A stretch of 64,000 nucleotides of DNA from Aradus depressus (lineage: Eukaryota > Arthropoda > Insecta > Hemiptera > Aradidae), in assembly GCA_963662175.1 (NCBI GenBank), contig OY759216.1:39263087-39327086 (forward strand), in the 5' to 3' direction. A program made the position numbers and the translations under genes. This document shows, piece by piece, positions 31,724-43,185 of this stretch; position 1 is the first letter of the stretch, and every line of letters begins with the position of its first letter. A model generated the notes under the pieces. It worked only from the letters and a program-made list of their open reading frames with translations. It was not told the DNA's origin and did no database searches.

Positions 31724-32331
31724 GTGGGGTTTCACACCAAAGCCGGGCCGAGCCGAGCCGCGCCGGGCGGAAAACGCTTGAGCGCTAGATACGCAGGGTT
31801 TAGATGGGAGTATTCAAACCAAGGCCGGGCCGCGCCGGGCGATGCCGGGCCGGGCCGAGCGGTTTTGAGCAGTACTACCTCCCGCCAATTCGAGCGTTTT
31901 CTGACAAGCCGTTTTTTTCCGTCATTCAGTCTAGTTCGGTGTTTCAGCCCAGTGAGTTACATCATATTGCGCATTATATTGTTTTTTTATTGTTTGAAGT
32001 GGTTTTTGTTTTTTAAATTTTTTAATATTATAATGAGTGTTGACAGAAATATTAATTAGTTCGATTCAAGAAAGAATCGCCTTCTTTCTGCCACACATTC
32101 ATCATCAAGTGATGAACTATCCAATAACATCATCATCATCAAAGTTGATGACATCACTTTGCACCACGTTTCAACTGAGACTGAATAGGAAAGAAGCACC
32201 TCTCACTACAAGGCTAGAAAACCTACTGAGAGCAAATCGGCTTCGGTGCGAACGCAGGCAGATTCCGCTCGGCTCGGCTTCGCATCGCATCGCCCGGCCC
32301 GGCACGGCTCGGCTTTGGTGTGTAAGGGCCC
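31724..32331. mobile_element. Harbinger-like MITE with GC-rich ends
   Basis: TTA at 31721-31723 and 32332-32334. Ends are GTGGGGTTTCACACCAAAGC and, from the right, GGGCCCTTACACACCAAAGC, followed on both sides by runs of 'gccgagccg'. The 608-bp body has no transposase. Frames through it are composition artefacts. Confidence 0.8.
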
Positions 32332-32334
32332 TTA

Positions 32335-32720
32335 TGCATCATATATGATCGATGATTTTGCTAATAACAAATCACGCCGGAAGTTATTGTGAATTGACCT
32401 TTATAAGACGTTTTTCTTTTTTAACTTACAAGTTTTTATCTCTTTTGAAATTTATATTTCAAGTATATAAGCAATCTAAACATTATTTGCATTCATTTCA
32501 ATTTTCCTTGTGGTAAACATCACAAAAATTTATTTTTAAATTATTTAATTGAGAAGAAAAGTTTTAAATTTTGTTCAAAATATATTGTTATTATTCATGA
32601 CTTACTAATAATAGTTTTATAAATAGCTGTATACATATAATGTAGTATGAGGATTCAGTAGCCAACTACTTTGTTAATTCGTTCTGGGTAAATACACTGC
32701 CGACGTTTCACTTGTTTTTA
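32335..32720. other. AT-rich; P140 scrap at 32640-32705
   Basis: 'agtatgaggattcagtagcc' at 32644 is a P140 word; otherwise nothing. Confidence 0.4.
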
Positions 32721-32722
32721 GT

Positions 32723-32872
32723 TAGCTCAACTGAGCTCAGTAGCTCAATGTAATTCAACGCTTATTGCAGTAAACTCATCATTAGCTCAACTGAGCTCAG
32801 TAGCTCAATGTAATTCAACGCTTATTTCAGTAAACTCATCATTAGCTCAACTGAGCTCAGTAGCTCAATGTC
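32723..32872. repeat. 60-bp tandem repeat, 2.5 copies
   Basis: 'agctcaactgagctcagtag' recurs at 32723, 32783 and 32843. Unrelated to the 60-bp array at 961. Confidence 0.95.
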
Positions 32873-33400
32873 TTTCGAATGTGAGAAAAATGAATGCAGA
32901 AGTGAACTATGATGAATAAGTGATAACGATTCAATGCGTCTCTTTACGCGGGGAATGACAAATCAAGTGATGTCATTCCTGGAATCTTATCGACAGTTCA
33001 TTCTTCGCCATCTGACTCACAGTGCCTCCCTCCATTACATACACAATAATAGTTTAATTTAAATTGTATAAATGGCGTCTTTATAGCTCTCCTTGTTGGT
33101 CTTTTTCTTAAACCAAGATTTACAGTCTATTAAAATTGTTTAAGTATCCCATTCTTCCAAGAATCTTCAGCTTACTCACCCTCCTGTTTATTTATTTTTT
33201 AAATCAGTGACATAATAAGAAACAATAAATAGTTTGACAAATGTCTAAATTTACGGTGGAGCAACATGCAACAGGCAAATAGCCACCGGAAACCTGCAGC
33301 ATTGAATATAACTATAGGATTTTAATGAAATGTAGCACCCTTATACAATATTAACGTAATCCATTGGAATGTTAACATATTGAATTGGAATTTTCAGCGA
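32873..33400. other. No recognised feature
   Basis: Unique-looking, no frames. Confidence 0.35.
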
Positions 33401-33750
33401 GGGCGCCGGTAGCTCAGTGGTATGCGTGCTTGGCTTACGAGCTCCAGAACGTGGGTTCAAAACCCGACCGAGGCCCTTAGTTTATTGTATCTGAGAGGTA
33501 AAATAAACTTAAGCGCGCCGTCCTTCGAATGGGACGTTAAGCGATGGTCCCGAGCCTGTACGATGTCAGGTACTCGTTGAAGACCCCTGCTCTAGGTGAA
33601 TAATAATTAAGGTAGGCAAAATTTAGGACTCCCATAGTAGAGTCGGGCTCATGTCCACCAGAGTGACGAAAGAGCGCTCTGATTGTAGGCAATATGACCT
33701 CGTAGTTAAAGCCCAGGTTTGAGTCAAAAAACCTAACCTAATATAACCTA
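33401..33750 (+). repeat. SINE1, full length, CCTAA tail
   Basis: Head 'gggcgccggtagctcagtgg', B box 'gttcaaaacccg' (one change), complete body, tail 'aaaacctaacctaatataac' with a second 'cctaa'. No clear target duplication. Confidence 0.88.
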
Positions 33751-33846
33751 AAAGAAGATCTGAATTATCAAAAAAAATAAATTAATTTCATATACAAGAA
33801 TAAGTCATGACTAAACCGATCAACAAGTTTCGTGACTTTCAGCCCC

Positions 33847-33975
33847 AGGTCAGAGTTAGCGTGCTTGCTTACTGAGCTCAAGATCCCGGGTTCGAAACCC
33901 TACCGATAAAAAAAAAACCTTGAGCATGCCACGCCGTCTGTCGAATGGGAGTTTAAGCGATGGTCTTAAGCTTCA
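33847..33975 (+). repeat. SINE1 head fragment
   Basis: Keeps the tRNA-like half ('tgcttgcttactgagctcaa', B box 'ggttcgaaaccc'), then an A-run and part of the body. Confidence 0.75.
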
Positions 33976-34330
33976 CACGTAATCCCCCCTCTCGCTTGCC
34001 CGATTTGACTGAAAATCGACAGTTGTTGTCCTTATGGGGTTTTGGTCACACGTATAAAATTTTGTTTCATTACATGTTTGAACTTTAATGATAGTTTTAA
34101 GCTTTGGATCACGGAGATACTTGCTCCGTGATTTTATCCTCTGCTCTTGGACCGAGTGCAAGTTCTATACTTGATTCTGTTGGTTCCTGCCCTCAGCAGA
34201 GTGTACATCGCCAACTTGGCACATCTCATAGTAAATTTTCTGTTTTCATTGTTTGGGAAACATTGTCGCAGCCTTTGAAAAATCATATTATATATAAAAT
34301 GTACCTTTTAGTTTTCTCTACAACTTTTAT
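33976..34330. other. P140 scrap and unassigned sequence
   Basis: 33985-34080 is P140 ('tgactgaaaatcgacagttg'). 34100-34330 is compositionally balanced but has no recognisable domain. Confidence 0.4.
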
Positions 34331-34560
34331 TTGAAGTCATTTTTGATTAGGTAATAAATATAAGCGATATCTTGTAAAATGAACCCTGAAATAAAGTGGT
34401 CTAAATTTTCATTCGATTTCTGCCCAAAATCTAATCAGAGCAAAGTTAGCACATGTGACATGTTCATTTCAAATTTCAAGTTCATAGCTACAATCGTCCT
34501 TGAGTTCACAAAGTTCTAATCAACATGAACATGAATCATGAAATTCCGTTGATAACTCGG
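34331..34560. repeat. R2 fragment, inverted
   Basis: 'atcttgtaaaatgaaccctg' and 'gcacatgtgacatgttcatt' are inverted counterparts of R2 words near 5645 and 5715. Confidence 0.5.
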
Positions 34561-34599
34561 ATTTTCGAAACTAAAAAATGTTTTCTTAGATATAATTTG

Positions 34600-34760
34600 T
34601 GCTAATTACCATTTTAAAAATATTATCTATTTCACAAACTATATGGGAGTACTGAGTATTTAAGTATTTGTTAAATTGTGGCTGAAGATGGTAGCAATAC
34701 CGAAAGTACTTTAATATATTTTGTGAAATAGACAATATTTCTAAAAAACATAGGTTTTTC
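34600..34760. repeat. Family C repeat copy
   Basis: Flanks 'ttatctatttcacaaactat' and 'ttttgtgaaatagacaat' are inverted. The left arm has lost the hammerhead-like block and the right keeps it. Confidence 0.75.
34679..34714 (+). ncRNA. Hammerhead-like motif, family C
   Basis: Core CTGAAGA at 34682-34688, extra T, helix II GGTA/TACC with loop GCAA, GAA at 34702-34704, perfect palindrome AGTACT at 34705-34710. Helix I is broken here (TGG against TTA). Confidence 0.35.
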
Positions 34761-35110
34761 TTTATATTATTTATTATAGGTATTAGTTTTAAGACAGCCA
34801 CAAAAATCTATTTGTAATGTGAGCATGGTGATATATTGGTAATATTACAGGTAATAAATATAGTTTTATGAAGTTTTGTTATTACAGGTAGAGGTGAGAG
34901 AGAGAGATGACATGATATACTGTTAGGCTGGGGAGGCTCTGGAGGCCTGGCCCAGGGTAGCCTATCGATTTGGGGCCAGCTCAGCTCGCTATTAACGACA
35001 CAAACACATCGGAACCGCGCAGGCGTTCTCTACACACGCACAATATCTACCTTGGTACCTCATACCTCTTCAGATATTTTCTTGCTTTACTTTAGTCGAC
35101 GTTAGACCAA
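34761..35110. other. No recognised feature
   Basis: 34915-35050 is GC-richer, without frames. Confidence 0.3.
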
Positions 35111-35599
35111 ATATAGGGGAAGTTATGTAATCGGTATGAAATATCGGTGAATCATCATCAATGTACTTCCCCAGCACGAATTAATAAACTATGTTTTCGC
35201 TCTCCCTATTAAACCAATCAACTGTTTTGTCTAAAAATTAATAGTTGAAAAGCTAATGATTTCTAAACCTCGGTAATTAATAGAGTTTTTATGTTCAGCA
35301 ACCCCTAATTTCCTCTTCTTTTCAGCCGATTTAACTGAAAATCAATATTTATGTTCTTACAGGGTTTTGACATTTACGACCGATTATGTAAAATTGTGTG
35401 TTTGTGTCCGTCAACTCGATAACTCCCAATAGAATGAATATTTTGACACCAAACCTTATATGTAAGTCTATAACCCCAAAGGGACAACAAATTTAATTTT
35501 ATAGCCGAATCAGCTAAAAGAAAGAAGAGGATTAGGAATCTCATCGATTAGGAAAAACTGCCGACGTAATGAATGTATCGACGCGAAATTTTATATGTA

Positions 35600-36458
35600 C
35601 AGTCGACTCTCGATAATTTGACACTCGATAATTTCAATCTCTCGATAATTTGAAAAAAATTAATGTACATTTGGTCCTCTCGGTAATTTGAAGTTGTAGC
35701 AATGGCATCTTACTGCCAACTCTATAATTTGAAATCCCCACTTCTGATGTCATTTGATCATGCACAGACCTGTTCTTTGTTTACATACCCTGGACTAGAT
35801 TAATTGAGTTTGCAGTTTTCTTTCTTTAGTTAAATTTAATCCGCCAGACTCGGGATGGGCACTTCTACCTAACTGTACAGAGTTAACATTTGAGGATTAC
35901 GTTCAAGTTGACGACATCGGTGTCCACAGTGCCCTAACTGATGCTGAACTGTTGGCCTGTCAGGATGAGGATGAGGAAGAAATTGAAGAAGAGCAACCGC
36001 CAAATCTGGTCACATTGAACGAGGCAAGGTCTTCTTAACACTCTACGCTCCTACTATACGCCCTCAGGACAGAAACGAATGATGATTTTTTCTCAGCTCT
36101 CATCACTATAGACAACTCCCTGGACAATGCAAGATGGAAGTCGGTAACTCAAAAAAAAATTACGGACTTCTTTTCAAAATGAACATTTACCTATAATATT
36201 TTTATGTTTTTTTTACCATATATATGGTACCGATTGTACGATATATGTACATAATTATGTATGTACATATGTATATTATTTTGTAAATTTTTAAATGAAT
36301 ATGAACGTACATACATACCATACTTCTAATCACACTCTTGTTTATTTGAACTTTTTCCTAACTCCGTCTTGATTATTTGAACTGTTATTATTTTGAACTC
36401 TCGGTAATTTGAACTTTTCCTCTGGTCTCTTGAGTTTCAAATTATCGAAAGTCAACTG
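35600..36458 (+). mobile_element. pogo/Tigger-type element, 859 bp
   Basis: TA at 35598-35599 and 36459-36460. Terminal repeats CAGTCGACTCTCGATAATTT and, from the right, CAGTTGACTTTCGATAATTT. The subterminal regions repeat 'tcgataatttga' words. Keeps the C-terminal end of a transposase; the N-terminal and DDE parts are deleted. Confidence 0.88.
35826..36182 (+). pseudogene. Tigger transposase C-terminus
   Basis: The open frame has no start and a single in-frame TAA at 36036-36038. It reads FNPPDSGWALLPNC, ELTFEDYVQVDDIGVHSA, then an acidic stretch DEDEEEIEEE, EARSS, stop, YALRTETNDDFFSALITIDN, SLDNARWKSV and KITDFFSK, ending at TGA 36180-36182. The acidic linker followed by an LN.AR.S...LR.Y.....D block and the K.I.DFF tail are hallmarks of insect Tigger-like proteins. 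Preservation over about 118 codons with one stop suggests a fairly recent copy. Confidence 0.8.
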
Positions 36459-36640
36459 TACATGCAGAACCTCTTAGAGACGCCCCCTCCCCACGATGTT
36501 CAGCCAATTGAATCTAATGAAAGGGGAGGATTAGTATTAGAAACACTTTAATAACTGTCAACGTAATGAATGTATCAAATTTATTATGAGGATTCAGAAT
36601 TCCCTATATAAGTCAAATATTGCTTTTTAGTGCAAAAGGT

Positions 36641-37085
36641 CTATAGGGCACATTTTGTACACAATACTGTTTTTCGGATGCCGCCTGGTTTGCGAAATAC
36701 ATGCCGAAAACCGTCCTAAAATGACGTTTTAAAACTCATTTGTTTTAAGAAGTTTGCTCGATTTTTGCGAAAACTAATAATCCTGTTGAAAAATTATTTC
36801 CTATAAAAAATGTTCCATATTATATTTCGAACTTATCAAAATAGCCTCAGATTTGAGTTAGATTGAGAAATATCAATGAAGTTATAACTCCGCAAAGAAT
36901 CCACCATAGCGTGGCAGCGAATTTTATTATAACTATTATTTTTCATGTGTTTTTGTATATAAAATGTCGTTTTGAAACCCATTTATTTCGTATGTTTGCT
37001 TGATTTGCGTGAAAAGGGTTAGTCCTGTCGAAAAACTGGTTTTATCATAAATGTTCCTTATTATATTTCCATCTGTAAATTAACT
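36641..37085. repeat. R2 copy (uninterrupted reference)
   Basis: Contains 'catgccgaaaaccgtcctaa' joined directly to 'aatgacgttttaaaactcat'. This is the undisturbed version of the piggyBac target at 5859. Confidence 0.75.
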
Positions 37086-37138
37086 CTTAGAATTGAGATA
37101 CGAGCAATAAGTTGTAGCGCTGTGTGTGAGGGAGAGTG

Positions 37139-37732
37139 GACCTTGGGATATACAGGAGGCTGTTATAGTGTGGAGAAGGGAGTGGGGAAGTATGGCATCC
37201 CCGCCCCATAGATCCTCCGCTGGTATAGATGTAATATAGGTATAGCTATAGTGTTTATGGAGGTTGAGGCCACCCAGAGACCTTGGGGATGTACAGGAGG
37301 CTGTTATAGTGTGGAGAGGGGAGTGGGGAAGTATGGCATCCCCGCCCCATAGATCCTCCGCTGGTATAGATGTAATATAGGTATAGCTATAGTGTTTATG
37401 GAGGTTGAGGCCACCCAGAGACCTTGGGGATATACAGGAGGCTGTTATAGTGTGGAGAAGGGAGTGGGGAAGTATGGCATCCCCGCCCCATAGATCCTCC
37501 GCTGATATAGATGTAATATAAGTATAGCTATAGTGTTTATGGAGGTTGAGGCCACCCACAGACCTTGGGGATATACAGGAGGCTGTTATTGTATGGAGAA
37601 GGGATTGGGGAAGTATGGCATCCCCGCCCCATAGATCCTCCGCTGGTATAGGATGTAATATAGGTATAGCTATAGTGTTTATGGAGGTTGAGGCCACCCA
37701 CAGACCTTGGGGATATACAGGAGGCTGTTATT
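37139..37732. repeat. 141-bp tandem repeat, 4.2 copies
   Basis: 'gaccttggggatatacagga' marks unit starts at 37139, 37279, 37420, 37561 and 37703. A 141-bp unit (3 x 47) keeps a 205-codon minus-strand frame open (37080-37697), giving a periodic 47-residue protein (SPRSLGGLNLHKHYSYTYIT and so on). I treat it as a minisatellite by-product because plus-strand frames open the same way. Confidence 0.95.
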
Positions 37733-38660
37733 AGCAGTATGGCCTTGTCCAAGGTTACTTAGCCTGGTTATGTAAGCCCGCGCGCGCTTCTCATCATACA
37801 ACCAGCCTTCCCGAAAAATGTATCCATCTCAACATGTATAACCTACACTGCTCCAAAAAAAAACTTTTTTCGTTGTAATTCTTTATTGTTTGGATCAAAT
37901 ATTGTTCAGCATGTATAAACAGTTCTCTCCGTATTTACATACGTACTATCGAGGCTTTTGAATCTCTTGATCCTTAATTTCTCACCTTTCAATAGTTTCT
38001 TTTGCGATTTTGTCCGAGAAAGATATGTTCTTGTTAACTTCCCAGCATATAGGGAAGTTATTGTAATGGGTCCGAAAATTGAAATAAAAATTTTCACCAT
38101 ATTTTTATGTTCAAGGTCACTACAGTATTTTTACACCATTTTTGGAAAGAAGTCTGTGTGTGTGTACGTAGATACGGAAAATGCTATCGACTCCACTTTG
38201 GTGCCAATCGAAGCGTTTCAACGTAAATATGATCTGAAAGAAATGTTGTCAAATTCGGTCCAGCCGTTTAAACAAAAAGACTGTCAAAAAAAGTGGATTT
38301 TAGAAATTCATGAAAAAGATTTATCTGATTTAATTTTTTCTGGTGGCAATCGATACACATGATGCGTCCTTTTGACCCAGATTGAAAAATAGGCTATATG
38401 GCGTCTGAAAATTTTGAACGGGAGGGGAGCTAAGCATAAAAATAGCTCTAGCTCATTAACGGATGGATAGTCGGCAGTCATGAAATTTCACATGTAGTAT
38501 TCTTAAAAGCCACTTGAAAAAAAGGGTCCGTGACGTTTCAAAATTCTTAACGAGAGGGGGGGCTGTGAGGAGAGGCTGAGCATAAAAATAGTTCTAGCTC
38601 ATTAACGGATTATCAGATTATCATGAAATTTTACGTGTAATAGTTTTAAAAGCAAAAAAA
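37733..38660. repeat. Dispersed-repeat mosaic, Helitron-like interior
   Basis: 38036-38110 has a 'cttcccagcatatagggaag' hairpin end. 38395-38650 carries two ~140-bp blocks with 'ttttgaacgggaggg' and 'agctcattaacgga', also in the Helitron at 51730. A 134-codon frame (37958-38362) spans the hairpin end and has no recognisable domain. Confidence 0.45.
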
Positions 38661-38905
38661 AAAAGGCTATGTGACATACGTGCATTAGCATGTATAGATT
38701 AAATAAAATAAAAAAATAATTGTGTACTGAATAAATTGTCTATTTTTATGTTATTATTATTATTGATATTGATATGATGCTGGGAAGTTTGCCATGTGAA
38801 CCTCAAGGGCCGCACTTAGTTACAAACGCCACCTTTGTTATTTCGAAGAGGGGATACACACACATCCGAGAACCTGCACACATCCGAGAATCTGCTTGTT
38901 AAATT

Positions 38906-39067
38906 AGTGATGAACAAGTGGCCCGAGCAGTCGCTCTGGTGAAAGATAGCCAGCGTTAAACTGCGCGTGCTTTAGATCTGCCGGAAACAACAATCCGTAA
39001 AGCCTCCTATGGGAGACAGGGCAGTACACGAGGCAGGTTTCAGGTCGACGGAGAGGCACTGTTTCGC
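38906..39067 (+). pseudogene. Tc1/mariner-type transposase HTH fragment
   Basis: SDEQVARAVALVKDSQR, stop (TAA), then TARALDLPETTIRKASYGR. The arrangement AVALV..G.S...AARALDLP.TTIR resembles the first DNA-binding helices of IS630/Tc1-type transposases. No downstream catalytic part or terminal repeats were found. Confidence 0.5.
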
Positions 39068-39184
39068 ATGATGATCCACACGTTAAGGAACAGGGTTTCA
39101 ACTGCTTCAGAGGCTTACCATGGACTCGGACAGCCAAGACAGTCAGAAGAAGACTGCAGGAGACATGACTTTTCCTCAAACATA

Positions 39185-39425
39185 AAAATGTATATATGTG
39201 ATAGTAAGATGTACGACAAAATTTCTGATATAAATAAAAGACGTCTTCCCACTGTTTTATTTCCGACCAGAACCAGTTTTCAACTCAGTGGCATATCCAC
39301 CGGTACAGTGATGAGTCTTATGAAACATTAGTGTATGCTGCACATTGTATATTAGTGTTTGGTGTACATTGGGTGTGTCAATGATGTAGTTGTGTTGAAA
39401 CCCGGTTCTGGTCGGCAATAAAACA
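39185..39425. repeat. Family A pieces, both orientations
   Basis: 39196-39295 shares 'gtgatagtaagatgtacgac', 'acgtcttcccactgttttat' and 'ccagaaccagttttcaactc' with 60853-60945. 39390-39420 has the inverted 'gttgaaacccggttctggtc'. The CTGATGA core is missing from both. Confidence 0.7.
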
Positions 39426-39720
39426 TGTCTGACCAAAACCCCATAAGAACAACACCAAATTTTCAGCCAAATCCGCCAAAAGGGAGGGGGGATTAGGGGT
39501 GAGGCTTAACTCAAAAACAGTTCAGGGGTGGGGCTCAACTGAAAAAGCACAGTAACTGCCGATGTAATGAATTTATCAACACAACATTTAGTATGAGGTT
39601 TTAGGAGCCTCTATGTTGAATATTAGCGCAAACGGTCTATTGGTTCTGGGAGAGAGGGGGTGCGAAAAGTTAACTGATTAATTCGTTCTAGGGAAGTACA
39701 TTGCAGATGATTCACAGTAT
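39426..39720. repeat. P140 copy
   Basis: Blocks with 'taactgccgatgtaatgaat' and the end 'ctagggaagtacattgcag'. Confidence 0.7.
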
Positions 39721-39778
39721 TTTTTTTTATATTGTACTATGTATTGCTTTCATAATACTGATGTTGGTCCCCCCCCTC

Positions 39779-39805
39779 TACCCCTCCCCCCCCCCCCCCC
39801 CCCCC
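39779..39805. repeat. C-rich low-complexity tract
   Basis: A run of C interrupted by single T's. Confidence 0.9.
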
Positions 39806-40225
39806 TCCATTCCCTCAACTGGAACCACTAATTTCCATCGAGTGGGGGACAATTACTTTAATGAAAGGAAATTCCCACTCTATTCAAATTAGCTATGAGT
39901 CATTCTCCCTTCATGTCAATCCAGTGGAAAGTACAATTTAACGAAAATATTGTCGTATCTTTTTGCACCATTTTGCACTACAATCATACTGGAATTATCC
40001 AAGATGAAAAACTCTCTATACATTATTATGTACATTGTTCGTGAATGACATCTTGGAATTCCGTGAAAAGAATACTCGTCGAGAGAGGATCAAAGATGTG
40101 AATATGATCTTGTATGTCAACTGGTGATCTTTTGAATTTGAGAAGGGTTGTGGAAGGGAGAGAGATCTGTACTAAAGTCGTTGGTATAAGAAAGTCTTAT
40201 AAAGGCCATATCACATACATTTTTA
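39806..40225. other. Unassigned; R3-like end at ~40150-40195
   Basis: 'gagatctgtactaaagtcgt' then 'tggtataagaaagtc' matches the R3 terminus. Confidence 0.4.
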
Positions 40226-41201
40226 CTTTATATACCTACCTGTAGTATAAAAAAGTATTGCGATCGTGCGAAATTCCGAGGTTGTTTCTTAACCGATTTT
40301 CAAACGCAGAAACGAATGTAGCTATGAACTTGAAACTTGGAAGGAAGAAGTCACATGGTTAACTTATATCTGAATAGATTTTGTCGATTTTACACTGATT
40401 TTATTTCTGGGCTTAAGTAGATAGATACATTAACTTTTATAGAGATTACGCCCTTTATGATAATGAGTGTTTTTTTTTTTTTGCAAAATACATATTTTTA
40501 TAGTTACCTATATAAAATAAAATAAAATAAAAAATATCTATATATAGAATTAAACTAAATAAAAATATAACAATAATAATGAAATAATAAATATGGGCAT
40601 GATCTTTAATATAAATAGTGCAAGCAACCACCAGCAGGATAAAAGAAACAATCCAAAAATTATATAAAACAATATATGACCCCTGATAAGGGAAAATAGT
40701 AAAATTGTTGTAAACTAACACAAAAATAAAACATGAATAAAAAAATAAAAATAAAATATAAAATATATATATATATATATATCCATTTTACAAGCAATAA
40801 ATTAAATTATATTATTCTTTATTTTCAAGTCAACAGTAGAAAATAGAAAAAATTGTTCATTATTCTAACATCTAAGTTATTTAAAAAATGCACAATTGGT
40901 TCTGAGACGTATTCTTAAGGCTTAAGTAAGTACATTTTACAACATATCCCTCACATTAATGACCAAAACATAAAACTTTACAGGTAAAAATTTAGAACAA
41001 AACTGAAAGACACATTTTATATTTAATAGGATTTTTCGCAGGTCGCTTAGTCCTATCGAAAAATTGGTTCTTACCAAAAAATTTTTTTTTTTAAATTTTC
41101 AATCGCTGACATGTCCTCAAATTTGAGAGAGGCTCATTGCGACCCAAAAATGTAAAATAAAAATTGTATCTCACACCAACGAATTATAAAATATTTTTTT
41201 T
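40226..41201. repeat. R2 copy interrupted by AT-rich DNA
   Basis: R2 words at 40310-40440 and again 40890-41130 ('cctatcgaaaaattggttct'). 40460-40870 is A/T-dominated with (TA)n at 40755-40782. Confidence 0.55.
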
Positions 41202-41203
41202 AG

Positions 41204-41432
41204 GCCGATAGTTTATTTTATTTGGGAGGGAAAATAAACTTAAGCATGCCGTCCTTCGGATGGAAAGTTAAGCTATGGTCCCGAGTCAGGTACTCGTTAA
41301 TGACCCCCTACCCTAGGTGAATAAAAATTTAGGGTTAGGCAATATTTACCACTACCATAGTAGAGCCGGGCTCATGTATACCAGATTGGCGAAAGAGCGC
41401 TCTGGTAGTTAAAGTCCGGGCATGAGTCATAA
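41204..41432 (+). repeat. SINE1, head missing
   Basis: Begins in the body at 'tagtttattttatttgggag' and ends 'gcatgagtcataataatta', the non-CCTAA tail type. Confidence 0.85.
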
Positions 41433-42124
41433 TAATTAACTATTATTAGTAGTTTTTTTTATTAAAAAGGATAAAATGAAGAAAAAAAAAATATATGTTG
41501 TGGAATAACAGAACTATCTTATCGTTACCCAGTAATGGCAGTATGACATTTTGGGAGGCGGGAGGGGGAGAGAGAGTGATCTGTAATAACGTGGTTGGTA
41601 TTAGAGAATCCTGTTATTCATCAATATGTCTGCAGAAAATGTTTAGTATCATTTATGATTGTATTCTAAAATTTAATATGTTTGTTTATTTTTATTTATA
41701 ATAACTTCTATGAGGTTATTATTACCATGTTATGTTTCAACGAAATAAAAAAATTGTTATTATTATTATTATTAATTTTTAATAAGGGTTTTTCATTGTT
41801 ATTTTAAGGGGTGTTTCTATGTGTGTGTTAGTGGCAAGAGTTGGCCAGTATCTTTGTGTTTGCCTGTATGATACTGTATTTGATTAATCATTTTGGGTGT
41901 TGCTTAACAAAAATTTGCTTGATATTATAGAATGTCTTTCCCATACTTGCAATATCTTAATTCAGCTATCCTAAAAAGATGTGACGTTGCATGCAATACG
42001 TCGCGAGCCAGACTACAAAAAAAAAAGTCTGTTTCTATTTTAGATTCGTTTGATCTGACTGGCTCTGTGACGTAGTCTTTTAGAAATTGTCTAAAAACAC
42101 GACGGTATTTTTGAAATGAATGGA
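41433..42124. other. R3-like end and LINE-like 3' end; otherwise unassigned
   Basis: 41562-41597 'gagtgatctgtaataacgtg' is an R3 end. 41715-41780 is the 'ccatgttatgtttcaacgaa' 3' end with an (ATT)n tail. Confidence 0.45.
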
Positions 42125-42425
42125 AAAAAAAAATAAAACAAAGTTGTCGGTGAATCATCAGCTGTGTACTTCCCCAGCGTTTCCCACTTTTGAAATAACC
42201 TCAATATTTGAATTACATAGTGGCTTCTGAATCCTCTATTTGTCGAGCTCTTCTTCTCTTATCCCCGACTTCCCTTGGGCCGATCTGACTGTAAATCAAT
42301 AGGTGTCATCCTTAGTCGGTTCTGGACACTCATGTAAAATTTCGTGTCGATACATTCATTCTATCGGCAGTTATCGTGTTCACAGACACTCACAGAAATA
42401 TTTACTTCCCCAGCTATACGAATTA

Positions 42426-42796
42426 CGAGGTCTGTTAAAAAAATACGCGGACGGTTTAAATTGCGCAGCTCCAGTTGGTTCCAGGGGAATCCGCTTGGTG
42501 TCGCTAGGTTTGTACAGATCAGCTGATGAAAACGCTGTTTCCCGCTTGCAGATATCTTCATTTGTTGATTAGCTACGCGATTTTTTTGTTTGTCGGATTT
42601 AAGAATGAATGACCTCAATGAGCAACGGACTTGCTGTGAAATTTTGTGTTTAACTTGGAAAATCTGCGACTGAAACATTTCCTATGCTCAACACGGCTTA
42701 CGGTGATGTTGCTATAAAGCGTACGGCATGTTTCAAGTGGCATGAACGTTTTAAGGGTGACAGTCGATTGAAGACGATGAGCGTCGTACAGGGGTA
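42426..42796 (+). mobile_element. mariner-like element, 5' fragment
   Basis: Begins CGAGGTCTGTTAAAAAAATA after a TA at 42424-42425. A ~170-bp untranslated leader and the transposase N-terminus follow. The right end is missing. A different subfamily from the element at 26121. Confidence 0.75.
42604..42780 (+). pseudogene. mariner transposase N-terminus
   Basis: ATG near 42604 (MNDLNEQR), then a frameshift into KFCV, a stop, LGKSATETFPMLNTAYGDVA and IKRTACFKWHERFKG. This is the first helix-turn-helix of mariner transposases (FCVKLGKSATET...A.KRT....WH.RFK.G). The catalytic part is absent. Confidence 0.8.
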
Positions 42797-43185
42797 GTTA
42801 CTTACGTAAACGGAAATTTGATTCGGAATTTTCATCGGATTTTCATGTTTTTCGACCTCCTAAACATTTTTCTAAAATTCTAAAAATAAAAATAAAAAGT
42901 CGTCGGTGGATCACCGTCTATGTACTTCCCTAGCAAGAATTAATCAATTATTTTTCGTTCCCTTTCCAAAGCCAATGAACTAAAACTTAATATTTACGGG
43001 CTTTAGAATCATACTAAATATTTTCAATACGTTCATTACATCGGCAGTTGTTAGAGTGGATGTTCGATGATTCATTGATTCTATTATTCCCATTTATGTT
43101 TATTCCTTTGACATTTCATTGAATTTTTGATGAAATTATACTGTTTTTGTTATTAAAATAAAATCAAACATATTCTCTCTTAAAA

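Larger units (their letters stand above)
35111..36640. repeat. P140 copy split by a pogo element
   Basis: Left half 35111-35599, right half 36459-36640. The interrupted phrase 'aattttatatgta...catgcagaacctc' is P140. Confidence 0.7.
42125..43070. repeat. P140 copy split by a mariner fragment
   Basis: 42125-42425 and ~42800-43070 are P140. The junction falls inside the end hairpin ('cccagctatacgaatta'). Confidence 0.65.

Noticed and set aside
31724..32348. Basic/Arg-rich proteins of ~100 residues
   Set aside because: Frames lie in the GC-rich terminal arrays of a Harbinger-like MITE and share no domain.
37080..37697. 205-codon repetitive protein
   Set aside because: Product of the 141-bp minisatellite; other frames of the same array are open too.
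37958..38362. 134-codon gene
   Set aside because: It crosses a repeat end hairpin and a repeat-derived TG-rich tract; no recognisable motif.
39185..39425. Hammerhead-like motifs in the family A pieces
   Set aside because: Flanks match but the CTGATGA core is deleted in both, so they cannot fold as proposed.
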